Shown piece by piece: positions 49,927-59,274 of a stretch of DNA of 64,000 nucleotides (position 1 is the first letter of the stretch; each line of letters starts with the position of its first letter). The notes beneath the pieces were generated by a model that had not been told where the DNA came from, did no database searches, and saw only the letters and a program-made list of their open reading frames with translations. The translations under genes and the position numbers were made by a program. The DNA is from Prosthecodimorpha staleyi (lineage in GTDB: Bacteria > Pseudomonadota > Alphaproteobacteria > Rhizobiales > Ancalomicrobiaceae). Location of the stretch: positions 62,001 through 126,000 of the forward strand of contig NZ_JAHHZF010000013.1 of the NCBI RefSeq assembly GCF_018729455.1, in the 5' to 3' direction.

Positions 49927-50065
49927 TACAGGCGGTCGCCCGTTGTTCGGTCGTGTCCCCCGTCGCACCGAGGGCGATCCGCCGCGATCGGTGTTCCCTC
50001 CCGATCGGCGCGTCCGCAAGGCCGCGCGAGCGCTCCGTCTCCCCCCGGGACGGAGCGCTTTCCTT
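49927..50065 (+). ncRNA. Predicted structured small RNA with three C-rich loops
   Basis: About 139 nt with three consecutive stems. Stem 1: GGCGGTCGCCC (49931-49941) pairs with GGGCGATCCGCC (49972-49983) with one bulge and encloses a small hairpin (CGGT 49948-51 with ACCG 49967-70) that shows TCCCCC in its loop. Stem 2: CGATCGG (49985-49991) pairs with CCGATCG (50001-50007), loop TGTTCCCTC. Stem 3: AGCGCTCCGTC (50029-50039) pairs with GACGGAGCGCT (50049-50059), loop TCCCCCCGG, then TTTCCTT, an intrinsic terminator. C-rich loops able to pair with Shine-Dalgarno sequences are typical of several trans-acting alphaproteobacterial RNAs. No named family is assigned. Confidence 0.7.
50029..50065 (+). 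terminator. Intrinsic terminator ending the small RNA
   Basis: Perfect 11-bp stem, arms 50029-50039 and 50049-50059, nine-base loop, followed by TTTCCTT. It stands alone between the TetR gene (ends 49848) and xthA (starts 50292), so it ends a transcript that does not code for protein. The following 50066-50291 shows nothing further. Confidence 0.75.
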
Positions 50066-50291
50066 ATCCGCCGAAGGGGCTCTGCGGCGGGGCCGGGGGC
50101 GGTGGCCGCGGGGCGGCCGGCGGACGGGGATCCGGCACCGGGTCCGGTCGGCGAGATACCGGTGCATGCGCGCGGCTTCCCGCTCGGCCGGCGATTCCCT
50201 CAGGCTGCGGGATGGTTTAGGGTCCGGGCAAATCCTGATGCTTGCGGCCGCCTGCGGCCGTCAGCCCCGTGGCGCCGATCCGAGATCCTGC

Positions 50292-51101
50292 ATGGCCCGT
50301 TCCTTCACACTCGCCACCTGGAACATCAATTCCGTCCGCATCCGCACCGACCTGGTCGAAAGGCTGGCGGCGGAGCGTGCGCCGGACGTGCTCTGCCTGC
50401 AGGAGATCAAGTGCCCGGAGGCGAATTTCCCGTCATCGGTCTTCCGCAAGCTCGGCTATGTCCATCAGGCGATCAACGGCCAGAAGGGCTATCACGGCGT
50501 CGCCGTGCTCTCGCGGCTGCCCTTCGCGGCGATCGACCGGCGCGGCTTCTGCGACAAGGGCGACGCGCGCCACATCGCGGTGACCGTCGACGACGGCGGC
50601 GACGGGGTCGAGATCCACAATCTCTATGTCCCGGCCGGCGGCGACGAACCGGACGCGACCCTCAACGAGAAGTTCGCCCACAAGCTCCAGTTCCTCGACG
50701 AGATGGCCGCATGGATCGGCAAGGCGCCGGCCGGTCGCGCCTCGATCGTGGTCGGCGATCTCAACATCGCGCCGCTCGAGCACGATGTCTGGTCGCACAA
50801 GCAGCTTCTCGGCGTGGTCAGCCACACCCCGGTCGAGACCGCCGCCCTGGAGGCGATCCGCACCGGCGGCGGCTGGGTCGACGCCATGCGCAGCCACATC
50901 CCCGTGCCGCAGAAGCTCTACACGTGGTGGAGCTACCGCTCGGCCGACTGGTCCGCCGCCGACAAGGGCCGCCGCCTGGACCATGTCTGGGCCTGCCCGG
51001 CCGTCGCCCCGCGCGTCGCCGCGATCGAGGTCTTGCGCGCGGCGCGCGGCTGGGATCGTCCGTCCGACCATGTCCCGGTGATCGCCCGCATCGAACGGTG
51101 A
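50292..51101 (+). CDS. xth: Exodeoxyribonuclease III
   Basis: A 269-residue AP endonuclease/exonuclease. Motifs in order: LATWNINSVR, VLCLQEIKCPE (catalytic Glu), GYHGVAVLSRL, IVVGDLNIAPLEHDVW (Asp-Asn), RRLDHVWA and the closing SDHVPVIA with the general-base His. It cuts DNA 5' to abasic sites and degrades 3' ends in base-excision repair. The ATG at 50292 is the natural start (MARSFTLATWN); the longer frame upstream runs through the small RNA. It stands alone. Confidence 0.96.
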   Translation: MARSFTLATWNINSVRIRTDLVERLAAERAPDVLCLQEIKCPEANFPSSVFRKLGYVHQAINGQKGYHGVAVLSRLPFAAIDRRGFCDKGDARHIAVTVDDGGDGVEIHNLYVPAGGDEPDATLNEKFAHKLQFLDEMAAWIGKAPAGRASIVVGDLNIAPLEHDVWSHKQLLGVVSHTPVETAALEAIRTGGGWVDAMRSHIPVPQKLYTWWSYRSADWSAADKGRRLDHVWACPAVAPRVAAIEVLRAARGWDRPSDHVPVIARIER

Positions 51102-51200
51102 GGGCGCCGGTCGCGCGGCGTCGATTTTCTGTCAATCGAGGAATGGTATGAGACGCCACGGGGGCGCGATGGTGAAGGCTCCATCGCGGGAGGATCGTCG

Positions 51201-51737
51201 ATGGACTACAAGGCCCTCAGCCGGAGCGTCGCCCACGCGCTGCGCCACGAGCCCTGGCTCTACGAGCTGGAACTGGACGCGGCCGGCGCGGTCGCGGTTG
51301 CGGACCTGATCGCGGCCCTGAAGCGCGAGCGGCCGGACTGGCGCGATCTCGGCCCCGGCGATCTCGACACCATGCTGGCGACGGCGTCCAAGACCCGCTT
51401 CGCGATCGAGCACGGACGCATCCGCGCCATCTACGGCCATTCGCTGCCGCAGCGGCTGGAGCGGGTCGCCCTGGCGCCGCCGGCGATCCTGTTCCACGGC
51501 ACCTCGCCCGAGGCGGCGGCGGCGATCCGCGCCGACGGTCTCCGGCCGATGGGCCGCCAGTATGTCCATCTCTCGACCGACCGGGCGACCGCCGTCGAGG
51601 TCGGCCGGCGCAAGGCCGACGCGCCCGTGATCCTGACCGTCGCCGCCGGCGAGGCCGCGGCCGCCGGCCATCCCTTCTATGCCGGCCACGACAAGGTCTG
51701 GCTCGCCGACCACGTCCCGCCGCAATTCATCGCCTGA
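51201..51737 (+). CDS. kptA: RNA 2'-phosphotransferase KptA/Tpt1
   Basis: A 178-residue KptA. The N-terminal wing-helix part has SRSVAHALRHEPWLYEL (catalytic Arg-His), followed by RFAIEHGRIRAIYGHS, and the ADP-ribosyl-transfer half has FHGTSPEAAAAI, QYVHLSTD and the C-terminal VWLADHVPPQFI. In fungi Tpt1 removes the 2'-phosphate left by tRNA splicing, making ADP-ribose cyclic phosphate from NAD+; its role in bacteria is unknown, since they lack that splicing. GGGAGGATCG precedes the ATG. It stands alone 99 bases after xthA. Confidence 0.95.
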   Translation: MDYKALSRSVAHALRHEPWLYELELDAAGAVAVADLIAALKRERPDWRDLGPGDLDTMLATASKTRFAIEHGRIRAIYGHSLPQRLERVALAPPAILFHGTSPEAAAAIRADGLRPMGRQYVHLSTDRATAVEVGRRKADAPVILTVAAGEAAAAGHPFYAGHDKVWLADHVPPQFIA

Positions 51738-51769
51738 TCACCGCCCGCGCGGCATCACCGCCAAGCGCG

Positions 51770-52324
51770 TCATCCCCTGACCGCCAGCACGGCGCCGGGG
51801 GCCAAGCGGGCGAGCAGGCGGCGCATGGCCGGCAGGGCAACGGCGACGCAGCCGGCCGTCGGGGCGGGGTCCGGGCGGGTCAGGTGGAAGAAGATCGCGC
51901 TGCCGCGCATCTGGCTGCGGCGGGTCACGTTCCAATCGAGCACCACGACAACGTCATAGACATGATCGTCGCGCCACAGCGCCTCGTGCGACGGGGCGAA
52001 GGGCAGCCGGACCGGGCGGTTGTAGCGGCCGTCGCCGGGCGCGTCGCACCAGCCGTCGTCGCGGCGCAGTGCGCGGACCGGCAGGCGCGTCGCCGGGCGC
52101 GCGATGCGGTCGGCGCGGTACAGCACGGCGAGCACCCGCATGGCGGCGACCGGGGTGGCGCCGTCGCCCTCGCGCTTGAAGCGGGTGATGCCGGTGCGTC
52201 CGAGCCGGCACGGCACGGCGAGCGCGCCGAGCCGGATCAGGCCCTCGGTCGGGCAGCCGGGCCGGACCTGGACGATGAGGCGGGCGGGAGACGAGGGATC
52301 GGCGGAGCGGCGGCGCTGCGGCAT
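51770..52324 (-). CDS. L,D-transpeptidase (YkuD) domain protein
   Basis: A 184-residue protein with one YkuD-type domain. The catalytic segment FFHLTRPDPAPTAGCVAVAL keeps the His and Cys of the HX(n)S/T-x-GC signature, with TAGC in place of the usual S(H/R)GC. The N-terminal part, LIVQVRPG...CRLGRTGIT followed by GDGATPVAAMRVL, is as in short alphaproteobacterial L,D-transpeptidase-like proteins. No signal peptide is evident at the start 52324 (MPQRRRSADPSS), so its location is unclear. It could crosslink peptidoglycan or modify it. Confidence 0.85.
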   Translation of the reverse strand: MPQRRRSADPSSPARLIVQVRPGCPTEGLIRLGALAVPCRLGRTGITRFKREGDGATPVAAMRVLAVLYRADRIARPATRLPVRALRRDDGWCDAPGDGRYNRPVRLPFAPSHEALWRDDHVYDVVVVLDWNVTRRSQMRGSAIFFHLTRPDPAPTAGCVAVALPAMRRLLARLAPGAVLAVRG

Positions 52325-52670
52325 GGACGGAGGGGACCGGGTTCGAAAGGCGAGGGGGCGAACGGCCCGGGCCTGCGGCGACGGGCTGGGGCGGCCGGCC
52401 CGCGACGGCGCGGCGATCCGCCCCGACGGACGAGGCGCCAGGATGAACGAAGCCTGAGAATGACGGGCCGTCCGCGCCCCGGCAAGGCCCGGCGATCCGG
52501 CGGCCATTCACCTCACGCCGGTCTCGCGCAGGCGTGAGCGCGGTCGGAATCATGGCGGAACGGCGTGCCTTGAACTCGACACCGAACGATGGTTTTTTGT
52601 CACCCCCACCGTCTGGCCGAATTCTTCGCGCCGGACCCTCTGTCGATTCCGCGTACGAGGATAGCTGTCC
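52325..52670. other. 346-base divergent spacer
   Basis: No gene seen. The half next to the response regulator turns A+T-richer around 52570-52610 (ATGGTTTTTTGTC); CTTGAACTC at 52570 could be a -35 box for that gene. The rest is G+C-rich and featureless. Confidence 0.45.
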
Positions 52671-53354
52671 ATGGCGGCGCGCAAGATTCTCATCTGCGAC
52701 GACGATACCGATCTTCGCGAAGGTCTCGTCGAGCAGTTGTCTCTCTACGAGGAATTCGAGACGCAGCAAGCCGATACGGCCGCCAAGGGCGTGCAGCTGG
52801 CGCGCACCGAACATGTCGATCTCTTGATCATGGATGTCGGCCTGCCGGACATGGACGGGCGCGAGGCCGTCCGGCTTCTGCGCAAGAACGGCTTCAAGGC
52901 GCCGATCATCATGCTGACCGGGCACGACACCGATTCGGACACGGTGCTCGGCCTGGAGGCCGGCGCCAACGACTATGTCGCCAAGCCGTTCAAGTTCGCC
53001 GTGCTGCTCGCGCGCCTGCGCGCCCATATGCGCCAGCACGAGCAGACCGAGGACGCGACCTTCACGATCGGCCGCTATACCTTCCGCCCCGCCGCCAAGC
53101 TGCTGCTCGACGAACGCGGGTCCAAGGTCCGGTTGACCGAGAAGGAGACCGCGATCCTCAAATATCTCTATCGCACCGGCGAACGTTCGGTGTCGCGCGA
53201 CGTGCTGCTGCACGAGGTCTGGGGCTACAATTCCGGCGTCACCACCCACACGCTGGAAACCCACATCTACCGGCTGCGCCAGAAGATCGAGCGCGATCCG
53301 TCCAATGCCGAACTGCTGGTGACGGAATCCGGGGGTTACAAGCTCGTCCCGTGA
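52671..53354 (+). CDS. OmpR-family response regulator
   Basis: A 227-residue regulator: receiver domain (residues 4-118) with acidic ICDDDTD, phospho-acceptor Asp55 (LLIMDVGLPDMDG), Thr in MLTGH and Lys in YVAKPFKF; then an OmpR winged helix (about 135-225) with RLTEKETAILKYLYR, LLHEVWGYNSGVTTHTLETH and IYRLRQKIE. It resembles the CenR/RR-type regulators of alphaproteobacteria that control envelope genes, but that identity is only tentative. ACGAGGATAG precedes the ATG. No kinase lies beside it. A terminator follows the stop. Confidence 0.9.
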   Translation: MAARKILICDDDTDLREGLVEQLSLYEEFETQQADTAAKGVQLARTEHVDLLIMDVGLPDMDGREAVRLLRKNGFKAPIIMLTGHDTDSDTVLGLEAGANDYVAKPFKFAVLLARLRAHMRQHEQTEDATFTIGRYTFRPAAKLLLDERGSKVRLTEKETAILKYLYRTGERSVSRDVLLHEVWGYNSGVTTHTLETHIYRLRQKIERDPSNAELLVTESGGYKLVP

Positions 53355-53359
53355 ATTTC

Positions 53360-53381
53360 GCCCCCGCCCGGGCGCTTTTTC
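53360..53381 (+). terminator. Intrinsic terminator after the response regulator
   Basis: CGCCC (53360-53364) pairs with GGGCG (53371-53375) and is followed by CTTTTT (53376-53381). It begins only five bases after the stop codon. Confidence 0.7.
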
Positions 53382-53486
53382 GATTATACCCACACGGCCC
53401 CGCCGGGAGGCTTCGGCGGCGCATGGCGCCATGATTCGGCGCGACCGGGCCGGACGGACGTGTGACGGGGTGAGAAGCCGCACGGA

Positions 53487-53939
53487 ATGACACTCGAGCG
53501 AGACATCGAAGTCCTGCGGCGCGTGCCCCTGTTCGCCGACCTCCCGTCGGAGCCCTTGAAGTTGCTCGCCTTCAGCGCCGAGGCCCGCTATCTCGGCGAC
53601 CGCACCACCCTGTTTCTGCAAGGCGACCGCGCCGACAGCAGCTTCGTCGTGGTGTCCGGACGGATCGACCTCAAGCGCGGCACCCGGCTGGTCGCCTCGG
53701 CACCGCCCGGCGCCCTGATCGGCGAGGTCGCCCTGGTGATCGAGGCGGAGCGGCCGGCCAGCGCGATCGCCGCGGGGCCGAGCACGGTCATCGAGATCCG
53801 CCGTCAGACCTTTCGCCGCGTGCTCGAAGAGTATCCGGAGGTCGTGCGCGCCCTGCAGCATCGTCTTGCGGCCCGGCTGGCCGCGCTCGGCCCGGATCTC
53901 GCCGCCGCTGCCGATGCGCGCGGTCGCCGCGACGGCTGA
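53487..53939 (+). CDS. Stand-alone cyclic-nucleotide-binding domain protein
   Basis: A 150-residue protein consisting of one cNMP-binding domain: VPLFADLPSEPLKLLAFSAE, FLQGDRADSSFVVVSGRIDL, PPGALIGEVALVIEAERPAS and a C-helix part. The phosphate cassette reads GEVALVIEAERPASAIA, with an Arg (ERPAS) where cAMP receptors have it. No DNA-binding domain follows. Small proteins of this type may buffer or sense cAMP, perhaps from the CHASE2 cyclase encoded at 21 kb, or regulate through protein contacts. The domain end is Arg/Ala-rich. Confidence 0.85.
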   Translation: MTLERDIEVLRRVPLFADLPSEPLKLLAFSAEARYLGDRTTLFLQGDRADSSFVVVSGRIDLKRGTRLVASAPPGALIGEVALVIEAERPASAIAAGPSTVIEIRRQTFRRVLEEYPEVVRALQHRLAARLAALGPDLAAAADARGRRDG

Positions 53940-54119
53940 TCCCGACCGCCCGGGTTGCCGCATCGGGACCCGTGAAAGCCGCGCGACTGTCGCGCCTGCG
54001 ACGCCGGCTTGAGACATTCGCGGATCGCATGCCGGCGATCGTTCATCGTTGCCGTCGTTCTGGAAAAGCTACGGTCCGATGCCGTCCGGCCGGCGGCGAC
54101 CAGGCCGGGCGCGCGCTGC

Positions 54120-54157
54120 AAAAACAAAGCCGGTGAACCCTGATGGGAACACCGGCT
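54120..54157 (-). terminator. Intrinsic terminator of rhlE
   Basis: AGCCGGTG (54128-54135) pairs with CACCGGCT (54150-54157); the loop side adds ACCC/GGG pairs. Read on the minus strand it runs into TTTGTTTTTG (54118-54127). It lies about 80 bases past the rhlE stop. The spacer 53940-54238 holds no gene. Confidence 0.7.
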
Positions 54158-54238
54158 CTGGTCGTCGATGGCTTGAGCGGATCGCGATCCGTCGGTTCGG
54201 GCCGGCCTCTACAGGATGCAGATGCCGGCTTCGGACCG

Positions 54239-55810
<1,572 letters not shown>

Positions 55811-56369
55811 GCGGACATGACTTTCTTGGGGTCCAGCTTCAAGCCGGACGGGTGACGGGGACGGGTCCGCGTCGGTCGGCTCCGCACGAGTCGGGAGCCC
55901 CGGGGACCGGGCGCCGGCGGGAATGTCCCGGGGGCGGCACCCTTCCATCCACGTGAACGTCTTTCGTGTTCTTCACATGAATGGAGCGATGAAAAAAACG
56001 CGACGGCAAGTTTGCCGCAAGCGGGGCAGGGCGGCCGAACCGGCCGGCAAAGTCCACTTGCTGAGGCAGCGCCTCCGATCCGGATGGTGCAGGGCGGCGT
56101 GGCTTGGGGGCAAATGCACCCGGCTCAGGCCTGCACGCGGAGGAGGCGACCCGTGCGCCGTATCCTGAAGGAGGATCGGCCGTCGCGGCCCGGTGGCAGC
56201 CAGTCCCCGTGGGGTCCGTCCCCGTTTCGGGGATATGCTGCACCGAACCAAGCGGCGCGCGAGAGGCCCGCGCGCCGAACCGTCTCACCGGAGAGCGGCG
56301 GTCAGGCTGGCGCGGATGATGTCATCCGTCCGAATCCTGGCACCGAAAACCGGCTTTGAGTGGCTCTTG
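55811..56369. other. 559-base spacer between the cold-shock gene and rhlE
   Basis: No gene seen. CGGCAA-GT-TTGCCG (56004-56017) followed, on the minus strand, by T7 (55992-55998) could be a weak terminator. Just below it, 55960-55990 is A+T-rich and should carry the rhlE promoter. Around 56200-56240 GC-rich short repeats (TCCCCG TTT CGGGGA) form a small hairpin of unknown role. The distance is unusually long and would allow a long rhlE leader, which is common for cold-induced genes. Confidence 0.5.
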
Positions 56370-56588
56370 TCAGGCCGACTGCTTGACGACCAGATTGCCG
56401 GCAGAGGACTTGCCGGTGCGGCGATCGGTGAGCACCTCGTAGGAGATCGGCTGACCTTCCGCGAGCTCATAGATGCCGGCGCGCTCGACAGCGCTGATAT
56501 GGACGAAAACGTCCTTGCCGCCGTCGTCGGGCTGGATGAATCCATAGCCCTTCTGCGCGTTGAACCACTTCACTTTTCCGGTCGCCAT
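56370..56588 (-). CDS. Cold-shock domain protein (CspA family)
   Basis: A 72-residue CSD protein with RNP1 (KGYGFIQPD) and RNP2 ([10 protein letters not shown]) intact. It binds single-stranded RNA/DNA and melts secondary structure. The start at 56588 ([10 protein letters not shown]) follows AGAAGGAATGG. A 254-base spacer upstream (56589-56842), A+T-richer in places, can carry a structured leader as CspA genes often do. One of usually several paralogues. Confidence 0.95.
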   Translation of the reverse strand: MATGKVKWFNAQKGYGFIQPDDGGKDVFVHISAVERAGIYELAEGQPISYEVLTDRRTGKSSAGNLVVKQSA

Positions 56589-56842
56589 TGGACCATTCCT
56601 TCTAGACATAAGATCGACGCCCACACGGACGCTCGTGCCCGCGCGGTGCGCAACAACCGAGATTTTTGGAAGGCGTGACGTCCGAGACGCTCAACGCGTC
56701 GAGGGCCAATACCGGGCCGCAATCTGATTGCACTCGACAGATAGGCCCGAACGAAAGCGAAGTCAAGATTTATCCGCCGGCATTCTGCGAAACGTCAGTC
56801 TCACTGACGAATCCGATCGGGCAAAGCATCGCCGGATGGCGG

Positions 56843-57556
56843 CTATATTCCCAGGTAGGCGGCCCGCACCCGGTCGTCGGCCAGCAGACTTGCGGCCTCG
56901 CCTTCATGTGCAATTTTACCGGTTTCGATCACGTAACCTCGGTCGGCGATCGACAAGGCGGCGGCGGCATTCTGTTCGACCAGAAATACAGTGACGCCGC
57001 GCTGCTTGAGCGAGGCGATGATCTCGAAGATCTGATCGACCAGGATCGGCGCCAGCCCCATCGACGGTTCGTCGAGCAGCAGGAGCTTCGGCCGGCTCAT
57101 CAGGGCGCGGCCCATGGCCAGCATCTGCTGCTGACCGCCGGAGAGGCCGCCGGCCGGCGTCGCGCGGCGCGCCTTGAGCACGGGGAAGAGTTCGTAGACG
57201 GCGTCCATGTCGGCGGCGATCGCACCGTCGCGGCGCCGGTAGGCGCCGAGGCGCAAATTGTCCTCGATCGACAGCGGCGCGAAGATCTGGCGGCCCTCCG
57301 GCACCTGCGCGATGCCGCGCGCCACGCGGGCATGCGGGACGAGCCTGGTGACATCCTCGCCGAGGAAGCGCACGCTGCCGCCGATGACCGGCTGGACGCC
57401 CGAAATGGCGCGCAGCAGCGTCGTCTTGCCGGCCCCGTTGCCGCCGACCAGGCTGACGATCTCGCCGGCCCGGACCGTCACCGACACGCCCTTCAGTGCC
57501 TTGACGCGGCCATAGGCGGAGACCAGGCCGTCGACCTCCAGAAGTGTCTCAGGCAT
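56843..57556 (-). CDS. livF: Branched-chain amino acid-type ABC transporter ATPase LivF
   Basis: A 237-residue ATPase with Walker A VGGNGAGKTT, the LivF block GIAQVPEGRQIFAPLS, signature LSGGQQQMLAMG and Walker B LLLLDEPSMGLAP. It is the last gene of a complete five-gene transporter on the minus strand, overlapping livG by eight bases. A sequence distant from the LivF-like protein at 13.5 kb, so the two systems are separate. Lies close to phenylacetate genes, so aromatic acids are plausible substrates. Confidence 0.93.
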   Translation of the reverse strand: MPETLLEVDGLVSAYGRVKALKGVSVTVRAGEIVSLVGGNGAGKTTLLRAISGVQPVIGGSVRFLGEDVTRLVPHARVARGIAQVPEGRQIFAPLSIEDNLRLGAYRRRDGAIAADMDAVYELFPVLKARRATPAGGLSGGQQQMLAMGRALMSRPKLLLLDEPSMGLAPILVDQIFEIIASLKQRGVTVFLVEQNAAAALSIADRGYVIETGKIAHEGEAASLLADDRVRAAYLGI

Positions 57557-58334
57557 GGGCCGCCTCCCGGCTGCCGTGGCGGCCGAGATAGGCCTCGACC
57601 ACCTTGGGATGGGTGCGGATGTCCTGCGGCCGGCCTTCCGCGAGCGTCTCGCCGTAGTTCAGCACATGGATGCGGTCGGAGATGCGCATGACCAGCTTCA
57701 TGTCGTGCTCGACCAGGACGACGGTGATGCCCATGGCGGCGATCCTGCGGATGACCTCTTCGATCTCGCCGGTCTCGACCGGATTGCAGCCGGCGGCCGG
57801 CTCGTCGAGCAGGAGCAGAGCGGGTTCGGTGGCGAGCGCGCGGGCGATCTCCAGGCGCTTGGCGGCCCCGTAGGGCAGCGCGCCGGCCGGCGTATCGGCG
57901 TCGCCGGCGAGGCCGATCAGGGCGAGGAGGTCCATCGCGCGCGCCCGGCTCGCCCGGTTGTCGCGCCCGCCGAGGCCGAGAAGATGCGCCGCCACGTTGC
58001 GGCTTTCCTTGAGGTGCCGCCCGACCATGACATTCTCGGCCGCGCTCATGCGGGCGAAGATCTGCAGGTTCTGGAAGCTGCGCGACAGGCCGCGGGCGGC
58101 GAGCCGGTTCGGCGGCTCGCCGGTGACGGGCGTGCCGGAGAGTTTCACGGTGCCGGACTGCGGCCGGTAGACGCCCGAGACGATGTTGAAAAGCGTGGTC
58201 TTGCCGGCGCCGTTCGGGCCGATGACCGAGAAGATCTCGCCCTTCTCGACCCGGAAGCAGACATTCGACAGCGCCTTCAGGCCGCCGAAGGCGATCGAGA
58301 TGCCGTCGAGTTCGAGAATCGGCACGGCGTTCAT
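57549..58334 (-). CDS. livG: Branched-chain amino acid-type ABC transporter ATPase LivG
   Basis: A 261-residue ATPase: Walker A IGPNGAGKTT, GLSRSFQNLQIFARMSAAEN (typical LivG), signature region GALPYGAAKRLEIARAL in which the usual LSGGxxQ is LPYGAAK, and Walker B LLLLDEPAAGCNP. It overlaps livM by four bases and livF by eight. Pairs with LivF to drive the permease. Confidence 0.93.
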   Translation of the reverse strand: MNAVPILELDGISIAFGGLKALSNVCFRVEKGEIFSVIGPNGAGKTTLFNIVSGVYRPQSGTVKLSGTPVTGEPPNRLAARGLSRSFQNLQIFARMSAAENVMVGRHLKESRNVAAHLLGLGGRDNRASRARAMDLLALIGLAGDADTPAGALPYGAAKRLEIARALATEPALLLLDEPAAGCNPVETGEIEEVIRRIAAMGITVVLVEHDMKLVMRISDRIHVLNYGETLAEGRPQDIRTHPKVVEAYLGRHGSREAAHA

Positions 58335-59272
58335 GCGGACCTCCCGCGGACAAGCCCGATCAGGGTCGGCACCACGCCGGCGCGCATGAAGATCATGACG
58401 CCGATCATGATCAGGCCGATGGCGAGATGCTCGTATTCGTGGAACACGGTCAGCACCTGCGGCAGCACGACCAGGATGGTGGCCCCGACGACCGCGCCGA
58501 CGACCGAACCGAGGCCGCCCAGTACCACCATGGTGACCAGCTCGACCGAATGCAGGAAGCCGGCGATGTCCGGGGTCACGAAGGCGTTGACGAAGGCAAG
58601 CAGCGCGCCGCCGGTCGCCGCATAGACGGCCGAGATGGTGAAGGCGGTCAGCTTGGCGCGCGCCACGTCGATGCCGAGTACGCGCGCGGCGACTTCCGAA
58701 TCGTGCACGGCCCGGAGCGCCCGCCCGGTCGGGCTGTCGATCAGGTTGACGGCCAGCACGGCGCCGAGGATCAGGAAGCCGCCGCAGATCCAGTACCAGG
58801 TCTCTGCGCCGCGCACGCGCCAGCCGAACAGTTCCATGCGCGGCACCTGCATGCCGTCCGGCCCGCCGGTCAGCCCCTGCTGGTTCTGGATCACCATGGC
58901 GATCAGCATGCCCATGCCGAGGGTCGCCACCGCCAGATAGTGGCCACGCAGGCGCAGGATCGGCCGCCCGACCGCATAGGCGAGCAGGCCCGCCGCGCAG
59001 ACGCCGAGCCCGAAGGCGGCCAGCGGATGGATGCCGTAATGGGTCGGCAGGATCGCCACCGCGTAGGCGCCGATGCCGCCGAAGCCGGCGTGGCCGAGGC
59101 TGACCTGGCCGGCATGGCCCATCAGGATGTTGAGCCCGATCGCGGTCAGGCCGGCGGTGAAGACCAGCGTGGCGACGCGCAGCTGATAGGCCGATTTCAG
59201 CAGGAACGGCAGCGCGACGACGAGCGCCAGCAGGATCAGCACGGGCAGGAAGCGGCGGAGGAGGGCCGGCAT
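58331..59272 (-). CDS. livM: Branched-chain amino acid-type ABC transporter permease LivM
   Basis: A 313-residue permease with about nine helices. The segments LNILMGHAGQVSLGHAGFGG and RGHYLAVATLGMG and the loop DSEVAARVLGIDVARAKLTA (the EAA-like ATPase contact) are typical of LivM. Overlaps livG by four bases and follows livH by two. Confidence 0.93.
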   Translation of the reverse strand: MPALLRRFLPVLILLALVVALPFLLKSAYQLRVATLVFTAGLTAIGLNILMGHAGQVSLGHAGFGGIGAYAVAILPTHYGIHPLAAFGLGVCAAGLLAYAVGRPILRLRGHYLAVATLGMGMLIAMVIQNQQGLTGGPDGMQVPRMELFGWRVRGAETWYWICGGFLILGAVLAVNLIDSPTGRALRAVHDSEVAARVLGIDVARAKLTAFTISAVYAATGGALLAFVNAFVTPDIAGFLHSVELVTMVVLGGLGSVVGAVVGATILVVLPQVLTVFHEYEHLAIGLIMIGVMIFMRAGVVPTLIGLVRGRSA

Positions 59273-59274
59273 GG

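Noticed and set aside
56012-56678. Small plus-strand reading frames around the cold-shock gene
   Set aside because: They are antisense to the cold-shock gene or lie in the GC-rich spacer, with no conserved features.
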